The notes under the pieces were generated by a model, which saw only the letters and a list, made by a program, of their open reading frames with translations, made no database searches and had not been told where the DNA came from. A DNA stretch of 64,000 bases from Xanthostigma xanthostigma. Its lineage: Eukaryota; Arthropoda; Insecta; Raphidioptera; Raphidiidae. This document shows, piece by piece, positions 1 to 11,640 of this stretch. Positions within the stretch are counted from its first letter, which is position 1; each line of letters starts with the position of its first letter. The DNA lies in NCBI GenBank assembly GCA_963575645.1, contig OY754476.1, positions 7,688,001 through 7,752,000 of the forward strand, read 5' to 3'. Position numbers and translations under genes: made by a program.

Positions 1-150
1 CTTGAGGATGGATACGGGCTATATTTTATCGCGTTTAAATAAAAGCGCTTTTCGTGGAGACGAATTTTGCAATGCAAGTCGACGAAAAAACGGCGGCAAT
101 CTACAAATTCAAATTTGCCTCTTCACGGCATATGGATGATCAGTTTATGG
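1..150 (+). repeat. Dispersed repeat family A, 3' part
   Basis: The stretch GACGAATTTTGCAATGCAAG, the 'cgacgaaaaaacgg' block and 'aatctacaaattc' recur at 46960-47185 and 48825-49062, where the element ends in a 'gcgaagccgga..ccgctag' tail. Tail-only pieces lie at 3655-3710 and 35440-35500. The copy here runs off the left edge. No reading frame survives, so it is a non-autonomous interspersed repeat of unknown class. Confidence 0.6.
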
Positions 151-785
151 ACGGTTTTTTAACCAGTCCGAGTCTGCAAACAACGCCGTCTCAACGATGT
201 CAACTTTTCTCAAATGTGATCTCATAATTTTTGTTAAGATAATAAAGACGTTAGTTAGATCTTTTCTATCAACGGATTATACAAGAAGCTTCATAAAACT
301 TAAAATAATCCTTTTCAACTTAAAAATGCAAAATTATCTACTTCATAGTGTGCATTAAATACCAAACGAATTATTATTTCTTGTAATAAGAATAACTAAC
401 TTATTTAATTCTTCTTCCTACAGACTTTGAAAACAAAGAGAAATTAATTAGTTCACGAAACTAAGTTTCTAATACCAATCGCATGATCTTTTTTAATAAT
501 TCTTCTTAATAATTCCAGACAATAGTCAAAATTTGGGCATTTTTATCAAACTACAACACGTCGCTAGCTTAATTTCTTCAATATGATTTCATCTTCCATA
601 AAAAAATCCAGGTCAGTTGATCAGTTTATAAACCAAATTAAAAAACATTTACTAACCGCAGCTCTTTATTTTCGTAACGAATCTAGTTACGTACTCTGCT
701 AAAATACACTGACAATCACATCTAATGTAAAATTATATTTGTGTGAATACATTTATTATTTTAGATATTCATAAGTAGAGGTCCA
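151..785. other. AT-rich noncoding stretch
   Basis: No frame with coding character, splice structure, RNA gene or clear repeat is visible here. Confidence 0.6.
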
Positions 786-1353
786 GTACTATAACTCGAT
801 GTACCCAAATTTTGACTTTTTTTAACGTTCCAAAAAAAAAAAAATTATTATTATTCACAAATTTCCTTAAAAATACGTCAAAACTTTTTGTCTTTCACTG
901 TCATTTTTTTAATCTAACAAATGAGAAATCACATATAGGTACACGTCATAACAACTGGTGTAGAATTACTGTATTACTATCTCACTTTGTATATACTACC
1001 CCGAAATAGTTTTTTAAAGAATTCCCCCTAAACGCCCTGCCCTTTTCACTGCGCAAAAAAAACGTTATCGCATCGACACGACCCCGTAATTGCTTTTTAA
1101 AGAACTCCCCCCAAACACCCTTCCCTTTTCACTGTGCAAAAAGCCGCCAACGCATCGACACGACCCCGTAATTTTTTTTTTAAATAACATTCCCCAAACG
1201 CCTTCCCCTTTTTACTGCGCAAAAAAAAAATAATTTTTAAAAATCAATATTCCGCACTTAAAACGGCTAATAATACTGTTATATGTTATTTAAAATATGA
1301 ATTGTGTATTTCCAATGGATATTTTGCACATCGAGTTATCGTACTCTAACCCA
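786..1353. mobile_element. MITE-like element with terminal inverted repeats
   Basis: The left end 'agtactataactcgatgta' and the right end 'acatcgagttatcgtact' are inverted copies about 18 bp long with one gap. The interior carries a three-copy minisatellite. A related end, 'gctctaaccggatgtgccc', is found alone near 30290-30330. I could not find a clear target-site duplication, so the superfamily is unknown. Confidence 0.55.
999..1232 (+). repeat. 82-83 bp minisatellite, 2.8 copies
   Basis: Three successive units begin at 999, 1082 and 1164 with 'ccccg', followed by 'ttttaaa', a C-rich block, 'cttttcactg(c/t)gc' and 'cgcatcgacacga'. The third unit is truncated. C-rich runs make this tract much richer in GC than its surroundings. 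Confidence 0.85.
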
Positions 1354-2379
1354 TAAATAGATAAGTATTACATAATATAATGATGTACCTATTATATATG
1401 TTGTTTTTTGACGCTTATGACCTTGGTTGTCGAGCGTCTATAATTTACAATATCTTTGTAACTTAAAATCTATTTAATTCTTCCTAATAATTTCTGAGAC
1501 TCAAATTTCGAAAAATGTCCAAATAAATTACACGTTTTATGAGAAATTAGTAATGAGAGAATTACATCTCAATACTTTCTTTTCTACCCTGTATGTTAGA
1601 TACAAATGTGTTCGTTAATGGCAGCACTGTAGCTGAGTACTGTATTTTGATTTAAACAGATTGTAGCGCATAATCCCCTTGTGCATATAAAGTACGATTA
1701 CGATATAGTACGATCCACGAAAACGATAAAAAATAATACCATCCTGAAAAAATGCAATTATTTACGTTATCAAACGCATTAATAAAAGTTTTATTTTATC
1801 ACTGTAATATACAAGTCGGCCATTTTGGCTTCGTCTTGATACAAATCGGATTGAATCCATGTAAATTGTAAATCAAGTTTATGTCGAATTCAATAAAAAA
1901 AAGTCGGGCGACGTTAGGATTTAAGTTACCCGGAGACGAGTCGAACAAAGAAAGGTTTTTAAAATCGATTAAGGCGTTTTGTCTGTACGCTGGATACAAA
2001 AAGCGTGACTCACAGATTCACAGACAAAGCAAGTACATATAGGCGCTTCCAGCTAAAGCTTGGGTCGCGCCTAAAAAAGCAGTATAATAATAGACTGTCT
2101 ATACTAAGGTTTTAAAATTTGTAGAAGAGTTTACTTATGTAGTGACGAAGCAATGAAACAACTTAAAGCATATTCGACCCAGGCATAAAATGTGCCGCTT
2201 ATATTATTGCGAAGTTGACATGGCTGATTATGTCAGAAGATGTGGAGGCTAATAAACCAATTATCTTAAAAAAAATATTGTGAAGTATCACTATCTAGAA
2301 TTAAAGCTATATTTTTACGTAATAGTTTTTCTTCAAGTATTAATATATAGATTTATTTTTTGACTATACAAATCTAAAT
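1354..2379. other. Noncoding stretch
   Basis: No gene is seen. A short piece at 1425-1460 (tgtcgagcgtctataat) recurs at about 25265, which suggests an old dispersed repeat. Short open frames on the minus strand near 1800-2000 have no recognisable domain. Confidence 0.5.
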
Positions 2380-2922
2380 ATAATATATAAAAGGAAACTG
2401 TCACTGACTAACTAACTGACTGACTGATTGACTAGCTAACTGACTGACTGACTGACTGACTGATCTATCAACGCACAGCTCAACCAACTGAACGTATTGG
2501 GCGGAAATTTGGCACACAGTTGTTATTATGACGTAGACATCCGCTAAGAACAGATTTTTGAAAATTCAACCTCTAAAAGATTGTAACGGAAGTTCAGAAT
2601 TTTTATGGAGAAATCATATATCAATTCGAAAATGCGCAGGGTTACTCCTGTCAACAAGTAAATAAACAATAATGCTTCGTGCTTTTTCAAAAACTATCCC
2701 TTTAGAGGGTGAAAAGAGGTAAATGGTCTAAAAATCAACATGGGTGTCATTTTCAAGGTTTATCGGGACGTTGATCACGTGAATGTTTAAATTTTGAAAT
2801 TTATTACATTTCAACAACAAACAAACTCTAAAAAGTCATAATTTAAAAAACTAAAAGGCAAACTAAAACTTTTCAATCAAAATCATACTTGGCGCGAGCG
2901 AAGCCGCGGGCAAAAACTAGTA
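2380..2922 (+). repeat. Dispersed repeat family B, copy 1
   Basis: The copy opens with a GACT microsatellite (2395-2462), then 'gatctatcaacgcacagctc', a conserved body, and ends in 'gcgaagccgcgggcaaaaactagta'-type sequence. A second copy at 4020-4520 has the same order of blocks. The GACT head and the conserved tail suggest a non-autonomous element whose microsatellite is part of the unit. Confidence 0.75.
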
Positions 2923-3089
2923 TATAATGTGTTGTCAAATCAGGCCGGTATTATCTCTTGTACCGTGACTGTAACGTATGTTACAGGTACATATAAACAG
3001 CCTGTGGGAAGTAATTCAACTTCTGATCTCACACGACGTGCTGTGTACAAGTGCTCCTAGCCGATAACCTCTATGACTTTCAGAAATAC

Positions 3090-3500
3090 CGAAAAATTGT
3101 TATTTATTATTATTATTCCCGGGCAATACCAATTAAATATGGCTACATTCAATGAAGAAGTCATTGGTTGCTATGAGATATCGATAATCAAAAACAAAAT
3201 GATCGTTTTCCAATCAAAAACCGATATCTCGGCGAGAAGTGGTCGTATCATGCTCTTTAAAAAAATAAATTGAAGCTGAATGAACATGTTATCAAAAAAA
3301 AAAAATCAAAAAAATTTCGATTTTTTTGTCGGTGGTCTTCTTAAGATTACTCGAAACCATTGACGCTAAAAAAGTTCAGATCCAAAAACTAGACACTTAA
3401 AGCTACAATTTCATTTTTTTTTAAATTTGCTGTATGACCATTTTCTTCTAGTTACAGCCTGTTGAAAATCACCTAAGAATTTGGAGTTTTTTTTAATCCC
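3090..3500 (+). repeat. Dispersed repeat family C, related to the core of 42363-43182
   Basis: Shared blocks are 'cattggttgctatgagatat', 'gatatctc', 'gaagctgaat', 'aaaactagacacttaaagct' and 'gaccattttc', in the same order as the right half of the element at 42750-43130. An open frame over 3073-3273 lies within this repeat and is not a gene. Confidence 0.6.
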
Positions 3501-3654
3501 ATAAATTTTTTCACTGATTTACTATATGTAATTTATTTATTTATAATTATAGTACTCAACAGGTATAAAACCCAATAACAGATTACGCCATAACAAATAT
3601 AAAAAAATATAAAGAAAGCCTTAAATAAGTTTATACAAAAAAGAGATGAAAAAT

Positions 3655-3710
3655 AAATAGGCAATCTACAAATACAAGTGAAGCCGGACCGTTCTGCTAG
3701 TTAAAGAGAT
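3655..3710 (+). repeat. Family A tail fragment
   Basis: 'aatctacaaatacaagtg' followed by 'aagccggaccgttctgctag' matches only the 3' tail of family A, as expected of a severely 5'-truncated copy. Confidence 0.5.
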
Positions 3711-4019
3711 ATATTTGAACCGTCATGTATGCTATACCGATTTCATCCATGCATAGATCACGTATGAAGGGGCATTAATACTCAGCACTACGCCGAGTAA
3801 TTAATGTCCATAACCGTAACAGGCATAGCAAACTGCTTACAGGTCATCGCATTTTGCTGCAATTAGCTAACGATAACGTAGTCTTGTTGTATTGTTTCCG
3901 AAGTATGAAGGTATCCATGTGTTTGATTCAATTTATAATCAACTAGCTTTTACCTGCAGATTTACGAGTTTTTATTTCGTTTGTGACAGAAAATTTATTT
4001 TGGCATAATATATCAATAT

Positions 4020-4520
4020 CTAAATATATAAAAGGAGACCATGACTGACTGACTGACTGACTGATTGATTGACTGACTGACTGATCTATCAACGCACAGC
4101 TCAAACCACAGGACGGATTGGGCTGAAATTTGGCTCACCGATAGTTTTTATGACGTAGGCAGATTTTTGAAAATTCAACCCCTAAAAGGGTGTAACGGGG
4201 GTTCAAAATTTGCATGGAGAAATCATATTAGTTTGATGTATCAATTCAAAAATGCGCAAGATTACTCCTGTCAACAAATAAATAAAGACGTATTTCATGT
4301 CTTTTCAAAAACAACCCCTTCAGAAGATGAAAAGAAGTAAATAGTCTAAAAATCAACATGGGTGTCATTTTCAAGGTTTTTCTGGACGTTAGTCACGTGA
4401 ATGTCATCAATTTGTAAATTTATGAGGGGAGTCTACGTCGAGAAAAGAGTAACTACTTATGCCAAATAATGGGAATTCATCCGTGTTTCGTCTCAACCGC
4501 GTGCGAAGCCGCGGGTAACG
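4020..4520 (+). repeat. Dispersed repeat family B, copy 2
   Basis: Same layout as the copy at 2380-2922: a GACT array (4041-4084), 'gatctatcaacgcacagctc', 'tgaaattcaacc', 'aaatcaacatgggtgtcatt' and an end in 'gcgaagccgcgggtaac'. Confidence 0.75.
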
Positions 4521-4568
4521 GATATTCTAATATATAACACCTAGCTCAAATACTATATTAATCAATGA

Positions 4569-4908
4569 TAGTGATGTGTTGGATATCCGTATCCGCGGAT
4601 ATCCGAGGGAGAAAAAAGATCTGTATCCGTTACTTTATGACGAATCTTGAACGGATCTTTTACGCTATTAAATTTAATTATGTATACATGAAATTCTAAA
4701 TATAGGTAGCAATGACATACTATTAAATTCCATTTAAATTATTTTTTATTATGAAAATCACATACATTGATTTGATTGATTGAGTTACCAATGGTACCTG
4801 AGTAAAAAAATTGAGATCCGTATCCGTATTCGCGGATCTGGACACTAATGATCAGTATTCGTATCCGTATCCGCGGATATACATTTTTTACGACCCGGCA
4901 CATCACTA
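4569..4908. mobile_element. hAT-type MITE, 340 bp
   Basis: Ends are TAGTGATGTG and its inverse CACATCACTA, followed inward by repeated 'atccgtatccgcggat'. An exact 8 bp target-site duplication, ATCAATGA, lies at 4561-4568 and 4909-4916. The TSD length and subterminal repeats fit the hAT superfamily. No transposase is encoded, so mobility would need a partner. Confidence 0.9.
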
Positions 4909-4916
4909 ATCAATGA

Positions 4917-6357
4917 CTGCTAATTGCCAAATATATTTTCTCCGCGGTTTCGAACGCGTTAATATTGGCAATGACCAATTTTACAATGCACATTAAGTTT
5001 AACTGTTCTTCTCCTGGCACAAATAGACATTCAATAATTTTGAAATTCATTTGAACGGCACGTTGATATAGAACAGTATTTTAAAAGCCCAAAAACCCGA
5101 CGAGAAAACGAAATAATTTACAGATGGCATAATTTTAATTTCAAATGTTTGTTGTGTTATAGTATCATGTGGGGTACGAACGGACAATTGCGAACGATGT
5201 ATAAAAACGGAAGAAAAACATCTACACAATAAAGTGATAGATCTTGGTTTCAAAACTAATTTTATTTGCTGGCTTGAAAAAGTAAACGAATTTTTTTATC
5301 AAAAATTTAAGCACTTTTCGGATTACTTCGGTGTTTTTAAAATATTGTCCAAAGTCGTATTTTCTTTTAATTTTCTTAAAACTTTGAAGAACTTGGGTCA
5401 ATTATAAGTTTTCGGTGTTTTTTTACGTCTACGTTCTAAGGTAGTTTGTGCGGGACAAGTGTATTATTCAAAAAAGGCGTTGGATAATTCGAAGAGTTAA
5501 TCAGCAGAGAAAGAAGATAGTATACTGTGCAACATAGGCACTCAAAAAAGAAGCTGCTCTCTTGGATTTCTAAAGATAATAAAATAATAAATAAGTAAAA
5601 ATTGTCGTGAATTGAAATGAATTAAAAATGTAGCTGGATATTTTCAAGAAATAGAAGGGACTGGGGAAGATTCTATCTATGCGGATAAACGGTACCTATC
5701 GGTGGAAAAATTTACTACAATAAATATAAAACTGTAGCAGTTGTTCGTGTAAAATTAAGTGTCGTCTTGGAACGCCTGGCAGATGTGAAACATAAATTTA
5801 AGATGAGTTCTTTGACAGTACTGTTCGCAATTACTATAATACATTACAGTGTGGCAATTAGCTCTCGCATGATGTGAAAAAACCAGTCACAAATTGCTAT
5901 AAGTATTTAGAATGATTGAGTTGTGTCACTGTGGTGTAATGTAACTCAGTCCGTCGCGAGAGTGGAAAGATTCGGGGTTCGTATCCCGACGGTTACATTG
6001 TTTGAAAACTAAAATTTTTTCTAATGTAGATAGTGATGTAACAATGGTTGTTTCTTAACAATTGTAGTAAACAGTGCTATACTGTAACATAAATTTAAGC
6101 TTACCAAGTGGAGCTTTAACTTGAATACGAATACTTCCTAAAGCCCTACAGACACTCTACGGACACTTCCTAATGCCCTATGGACACGGCAACTTTAAGT
6201 TACCAGCAGCATCACTTTAGTGATTATTCTAGGAACTGATAAGTCTCAGTTTATGTACCCGTCAACAAAAGTCACGTTATAATCAAACGCGGACACACAG
6301 CAAGCGTTACGCGCTGTCATCTAAAGAAATTGTTATTTAGATGTTGCCTTCAACTAA
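4917..6357. other. Noncoding stretch
   Basis: An open frame without a start codon runs over about 5117-5407 on the plus strand. Its length (97 codons) is expected by chance at this AT content and it shows no domain. Apart from the tRNA-like segment listed separately, nothing else is supported. Confidence 0.5.
5945..6000 (+). repeat. tRNA-like (box A/B) relic
   Basis: 'taactcagtccg' resembles a box A, and 'ggggttcgtatcccga' contains a box B-like core inside a 5 bp stem. The two ends (TGTAAT / GTTACA) pair as a partial acceptor stem. The D arm and anticodon arm do not fold convincingly, so this is more likely a tRNA pseudogene or SINE head than a working tRNA. Confidence 0.3.
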
Positions 6358-6462
6358 AACCATGTTTAATTCAGCGCACACAAACGTAACGTCCTCCTGT
6401 AAAATTGTCGGGCCAATGGCAAGATTTTACACTTAACCAAACGCGCCATTAGATCTTTCAAA
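6358..6462 (+). repeat. Dispersed repeat family D, copy 1
   Basis: 'cacacaaacgtaacgtcctc' followed by 'aaaa(t/g)tgtcg(g/c)gccaat' and 'aaccaaacgcgccattagat' recurs at 39405-39515 and 46344-46437 with few changes. Function unknown. Confidence 0.65.
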
Positions 6463-6697
6463 TCAAAAATAGTAAAAAATGGAGTGCGCTGCTATATTAT
6501 GGTAATGGCGAATATGGTAACTGTTCAAGGACATAATTCGGGGTAGAGTGGAAAGTTCTAGAAGAACTAGAAGACAATTGAGAGAATTTGTGATGAAATT
6601 GAAAGAAAATCAAGGATGATGAAATCAACGCACATGGTCGACCCATCATAAACGAGCTGAACAGTGTATAATATGTACATGGTACAACAGTGTAATA

Positions 6698-6917
6698 TTG
6701 TGTAATATACAGACGATGGGGAAACATGAGCATCGAGTTAGCAGGCGTTGGTTACTAACCGCATATGGTGCGACCGCTATACCGAACCAGAGACAAACGA
6801 GTAACGGGTACTACCGTCACCGCTGGAACTGTATTATTAGTGTAGTATGCGTCATCTGTGCTTGCTATTCGGCCCATTCAAACCACCCGAAACCATCCGA
6901 ACGATCTCAACTGTCCA
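6698..6917 (+). CDS. Possible 5' coding exon (weak)
   Basis: An ATG with an acceptable context near 6716 opens a frame of about 67 codons of higher GC than its surroundings. It contains a short hydrophobic run (CIISVVCVICACYSA) that could be a signal anchor, and it stops at a strong splice donor, CCA|GTAAGT. Against this, the last part is tandemly duplicated about 107 bp downstream (6965-7030), no downstream exon is recognised, and no family match comes to mind. A chance frame in repeat DNA is about as likely. Confidence 0.2.
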
Positions 6918-7030
6918 GTAAGTAACCTTCCACTGTACATAGAGCCGGTCTCAAAATTTGTGCTTTTTACTCAAACTGCCCGAAACCATCTGAACGAATG
7001 CAACAATTAAGTAACCTTTCAGTATACCTA
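6855..7030 (+). repeat. Imperfect tandem duplication (period about 107 bp)
   Basis: 'caaaccacccgaaaccatcc' and the following 'gaacg' and 'agtaacctt' blocks occur at about 6877-6930 and again at 6972-7020. Confidence 0.5.
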
Positions 7031-7282
7031 CTCGTACATTATATTAATAATAATAAGAAGTAGTTTTCTTAAACTAATATATTATATAGTACTTACAGGC
7101 ATTACATAAACGTTCTGACAAATGTAAAAACGCTACAAACAAAATTCTTCTTATGGTTTAAAAATTGATTTTTTGAAAAGAGTTTTTAATTCACTTAGCG
7201 CAAAAAAGGTACTTCGCATCCTTTTAAAAGACATATTGGTCCAGTAATTCAGGAGGACATAGGCGCACAAAATACGCCTGGT

Positions 7283-7651
7283 CTATTAATATATAATAAT
7301 AATAATAATGTTATTTTATTTCATACGTACAACAAGTATACAGGAAATCGTCATATAAAATTACAATAAAATCTGCGACACAAACTCATCATTCATAAAA
7401 TCTTCGTAAAAATAAAAACATTTGTAGAGAAGAAAATTTCTTACTTTCCTTTTGAAAGCAACCAAACTTAAGTTCCTTATTTCAGAGGGTAGTTTGTTAA
7501 AAAATGTAATTCCTATAAAATTAACGCCATAAGTGGAAATTCTTGCTCTGTGAAACGGTAAGAGTAATTTGTTCTTATTGCGAGTGCAATGTTCATGTAT
7601 TGACATGTGATCTCTATTTTTAATTTGATTTTTTTTTACTGTATAATACAT
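7283..7651 (-). pseudogene. LINE 3' end: C-terminus of non-LTR ORF2
   Basis: Read on the minus strand, 96 codons include H-x-x-C-TRNK, then LLLP, then ITFFNKLPSEIRNL, then FKRKVRNFLL. This is the conserved C-terminal signature of ORF2 proteins of Jockey/CR1-type non-LTR retrotransposons (TRNK..LxxP...G..xFNxLP..IK...FKxxLxxxL). After the stop the element ends in an AT-rich 3' UTR with a TTA repeat tail (7293-7309). It is 5'-truncated, with no reverse transcriptase domain, and is therefore dead. Confidence 0.75.
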
Positions 7652-8001
7652 ATATATGGATTAAGCGTTTGTTAAAGTTTTTAAATGAACTCTTGTTTTT
7701 CGTAATAACAAACAAATAATGCTGAGAAATTTGTATTTTTCCAAAGTTTTGATGAGATTTAAATGTAATGGATGTTTTCGTAAGCTAGCTTAATTTTGAA
7801 TTTATGTATGTTGAACTTCTGTAATATTTTATTAAGTAGTATCCACTTAATAAAATATTACGTATCGCACTGCGTATCTATTGTAACTTTGTTTTAGGCG
7901 ACGACTGATGATATCAATTATTGTAATTAAAATTCATCTTTTGTGTTCTAACAATCATCACTCCTCCAAAAGTAATAAAACAGAAACAACATACCCCTGA
8001 T
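7652..8001. other. Noncoding stretch with a perfect hairpin
   Basis: The arms at 7822-7837 and 7845-7860 are exact 16 bp inverse complements (taatattttattaagt) around a 7-base loop. Nothing else is seen here. Confidence 0.6.
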
Positions 8002-8240
8002 TTATCCAAGTGTGTAGGCTTTCGCGGCTGGTGTTGATCCAAATCTTCTTGGTTTCCGGGCTTGTATGCCGTGGTCCATTGGTCTATCTGAAGTTTCGTC
8101 TACAACTGTAGTAGACATTATCAAAGGCGACGTAGTAGCGGGCGAAGTGTCCTTCTAGGCTGCTCACCTTGAAACGACAGGTAGAAATACCAATGGACTA
8201 AGGCATACAAGCCCGGAAACCAAGAAGATTTGTACCCCAG
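8002..8240. mobile_element. Foldback repeat family E, copy 1
   Basis: The left arm 'cttggtttccgggcttgta' (about 8048-8068) with 'ccattggt' is mirrored by 'accaatgg' and 'caagcccggaaaccaagaag' (8190-8227). The centre carries a hammerhead-variant-like motif on the minus strand. A second copy lies at 21985-22390. Confidence 0.7.
8090..8128 (-). ncRNA. Hammerhead-variant-like motif M1 (degenerate)
   Basis: On the minus strand: TTGATAA, T, a 6 bp hairpin GTCTAC..GTAGAC, then GAAAC and TTC. The layout matches the Penelope-associated hammerhead variant (CTGANGA-N-stem II-GAAAC-GTC), but C3, G8 and the cleavage triplet are changed, so activity is unlikely. Confidence 0.4.
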
Positions 8241-9568
8241 ATGTTCACTTGAAATTGGGCAAAGTTTTCAAAAAAAATAGTAATGAGTAGTGTTAACTTT
8301 ATTCATATCAAATCAGGACATATTCGCCAATAAACCATTTCTGAGAAATTTCTCGAGCGACGGTGGGCATAGCTGACATAACGTTAACTCTGCACAGATA
8401 CACCCTGAGGTCTCACGCTTTTTTAACGTTGCATGACGGCTCAATAATATATATCCCTTTTGATGAAACACGGTCGAGCCTGTCAACTTGGAAACTTTGT
8501 ACGCTTGGATCAACTATACCATTCCTCAAACCAAACACATCATTAATAAAATTGTGTTGATGTTTATAAACTCAATGGCTATGTCACACATGTAAAATAC
8601 AGTAGCGCCAAGACCACAGCTGGTGGCCGCTTGCCATAACTAATATATATATCTGTAGCCGCTAAGCCAATTAGCTTATGTCGAATTTTTGGCAACTTTT
8701 TATTGAATGACTGAGCGATAGTCAATTGTCGACGTTCGAAAGCTTAGGTCAGAGGTGGTGAGCCTTTCTACATCTACGTTCCATTTTTTTTTTCAAAAAT
8801 TTTTAACGTAACCATGACGTGCCGACAAGCAGCCAAAGAAATTTAGTTGTCAAAAAAAAAAAATTAATCAGACAAAGATGAAAAGAATAATTTCGATAAT
8901 ACACTGAGCGCTATGAACCTTTTTTATATTTATTTGGTGATAGTCAATTTTTTTTCGACATTTAGCATATATTTAGAATTATATATATTTTGCACCTCAA
9001 TAACTGCCGTGCCCACAATAATCTGTCGCATGCCATAGGTTTGCCACCACTGGCTTAGGTAAATTTTTGAGCCGAGCGAGCGAAGCCAATTTTGCTTCAA
9101 ATTATTCGGGTGTCATTTGGCTCAATGTGCATGTTTGGCCGGATTTTTGCAAACTATTTGCTAACTATTGGAACATGTTTAGAGACAGTTTGCATTAAAA
9201 AAGAACCCTTACATAATTATAGAAGATGGACTTGAGAACTTCAAATGATATTCGCCTTTATTATAGCATAGGATTTGAAAAAACTTCTTTCGATTTTAAT
9301 ATAACTGTAAAGTCCTATATCTGCAACCATAAGTTACAGTGTCTTATATTGAATTTTTTATATCTTTACTATTCAGATTTTTTTAGGATAAAATTATTTT
9401 AACTTATTCATTCACCAATCATAAATATTTAGCATAAGCCACTTTGTTTGTGACTTCATGTATATAATACGTATATATGTATGCATGCATGTATGTATAT
9501 AATCTACAATACATTACATATCTAGTAGTTGGCCAAATTAAGATGTATTCACAAGAATGTCAATCTAT
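8241..9568. other. Noncoding stretch
   Basis: Overlapping open frames on both strands at 8313-8560 have no domain and no splice context. 'ccaccactggcttagg' near 9045 resembles the end of another dispersed element. A (TATG/CATG)-type short array is present at about 9468-9500. No gene is supported. Confidence 0.5.
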
Positions 9569-9930
9569 ACTAATATATAAAGCTGAAGAGTTTGTTTATT
9601 TGTTTGGTTGAACGCGCTAATCTCAGAAACAACTGGCTTGAATTGAACATTTTTTTTGTTGGATAGCCCATTTATCGAGGGAGGCTATAGGCTATATAAA
9701 ATCACGCTACGACCAATAGGAGCGGAGCATCAATGAAAAATGATGCAAAATGTAACTCAAAATTAGTCCGTCCGACAAAAACTTATGAACTATAACTCCG
9801 ATCATCACGAAATTTGGACACAGAATTCATCTCGGTAAACTAAGATGAATGTGCGTACTCTTATCCCTCCCTTCCCCCCATTCGTTCTTTTGCATCTGGG
9901 TGAAACTGGGCGGAACCATCGAAAAATATA
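9569..9930 (+). repeat. Dispersed repeat family F, copy 1
   Basis: It starts 'ctaatatataaagctgaaga' with a TTTG array. The body contains 'agcccatttatcgaggga', 'tcacgctacgaccaatagga' and 'gatcatcacgaaatttgga', and it ends 'ggtgaaactgggcgg'. An inverted copy lies at 38540-38905. I associate this non-autonomous repeat type with insect genomes. Confidence 0.75.
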
Positions 9931-11019
9931 ATATTACTTGACCTTGATTTTGTTATTAGTTTGAACATCACTTTTTTACTCAGTTGAAACTATTCCCTAA
10001 AGTTTCATATTTAAAAATTGTAGGTATATGAAATAGTGTTTATATATCATCTTAATATACGAGAAAAATGAACGAACGCAACTTTATATTTTCGTCACTT
10101 CTAACGCGCCGGAGTGAAAACGAATCTTAACTTATTTTATCAACTACTCACCCTTACCTTTTACTGATTTGACCTTACCCCACACATTCCCATCAAACGG
10201 TCCAGTCGTGTTATTTTCTAATTGGGGAATATGTTTTGATCATTTCCTTTTTGTAGGGAAAATGACTTTCTTCTTACGTTTTGCAACACCCCGTTTTTTA
10301 TTGACAACATACGTTTTTATTAATTTCTATATAACGTTCTATGTTTCAATTTCAGAAAACAATTACTTTTAATATACGATAAATTAAATTAATCGTTTGA
10401 TCCTTTTTTATATCAATTAAAAACACTGTAAGTTAAAGTGGCAAATCTTGAAAAAGTCGTTTAGGAACAGAGTGAGTGACCTCGCTAAGGTATGACAAAA
10501 AAGTAGACATCATCGAAATGATAAAATCCGATTTTATGATAATCCTATGGATTGAGAATATTCCAAAATAGCAGCCAATAAGTAATAAAATTTCGAGGTT
10601 GACATTCGGGTAATAAAAAAACGACTGTTTTAATATTTTTTGGTTATTGAAATTATTTGAAAAATCTACAAACAAATTTTTTAACGAAAAAAAAAAATTA
10701 TTTAGTAGAAAAATCATTGTCAAAATTAATTATTTTACGATATAACAATTTAGATTTATCAACGTGATTACATCTACCCTTTATTATATGGGTTCTTATT
10801 TTGATACTACCGTGGTCAGAACATTCGGATATGTCGCATTAATCATTTCCTGGGTGTCAATATTTTCACCATATACGATTTTCACAAAAGCATGTTTCGT
10901 GGTGAAATCCACTTTTATTCGAATATGAACTCGTGTTGTTATTTATTACCATGATCAGTTCACCTCTATAACCTTCGATCAAACCTCTTAACTAATTAGT
11001 TTAGCATAGCACACAATAA
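9931..11019. other. Noncoding stretch
   Basis: A low-complexity F/N/I-rich open frame on the minus strand (10433-10723) is what AT-rich DNA gives by chance. Nothing is supported. Confidence 0.5.
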
Positions 11020-11530
11020 AATTAATCTTGAATAGTGCAAAGCTGCAGTGGTAGTCTATGTGCACTGTTTAACAATATGATGACGTATAAGTTAATTACG
11101 TTAGAACAACTTATAAGTCACGCTCGTTGGCTTCTCCATTCACGCGCCATTCACCTACCGCCTCTTTCGCGCAACTTCCTCCTCCCTCCTTCTCTTCCAT
11201 CCGCATCGTCTAACTTTTCCTCCTTTCCTCATTTTCTTTCCTTCTTCTCTAGCAGCAGCGCGGTTTATTATTGTTGTCTCTTATCACGATTGTCGTCGTC
11301 TTTTTTTATTTCTCGCCGACTTTAATTGCCTTTGGGAAATCTATTTAGTGGTCTGTTAGCCTGTTTTTATATCTCTGTCTTTGTCTTTACGGTTATAATA
11401 TATATAGTAAAATACCTTAAGAACACATACAGTATGAATAGAGGTACAACTGCCGAAAACTATATCATCAATATTGATAGATATTGTTATACGTACCCCC
11501 CCCCCCAGCTTATGCGCCAATGCTTTCTGT
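11020..11530. other. Pyrimidine-rich, GC-raised region upstream of the heat-shock-type promoter
   Basis: 11140-11330 is a CT-rich tract (ccgcctctttcgcgcaactt and following). A run of C stands at about 11497-11508. The S/F-rich frame through it is compositional and I do not call it coding. The position suggests promoter-proximal chromatin of the element at 11531-11610. Confidence 0.4.
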
Positions 11531-11640
11531 AGAATGTTCTCGACGACAACAACTTATGAATGCATAGAAAAGTTCAGAACATTCTAGGAAGCGTACCCAG
11601 CGGATATAAATACAACCAAGCGAGCTGAGTGATTCATCCA
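11531..11640 (+). promoter_or_regulatory. Heat-shock-type promoter: two HSE dimers plus TATA box
   Basis: AGAATGTTCT (11531-11540) and AGAACATTCT (11576-11585) are both perfect nGAAnnTTCn heat-shock-factor dimers. The second is followed by an imperfect third unit, AGGAA. TATAAAT follows at 11605-11611, which places a start site near 11635. Paired HSEs 20-75 bp upstream of a TATA box are the layout of insect hsp70-type promoters. The plus strand would be transcribed. Confidence 0.6.

Noticed and set aside
2395..2462. GACT array as a possible CRISPR or gene-associated repeat
   Set aside because: Simple tetranucleotide microsatellite that is the head of family B; no spacers, eukaryotic context.
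5117..5407. 97-codon open frame without ATG on the plus strand
   Set aside because: Around eight frames of this size are expected by chance at this AT content; residues K, F, N and L dominate; no family.
11035..11325. 96-codon S/L-rich open frame on the plus strand
   Set aside because: Frame is the translation of a CT-rich tract; no domain, no splice logic; better explained as promoter-proximal composition.
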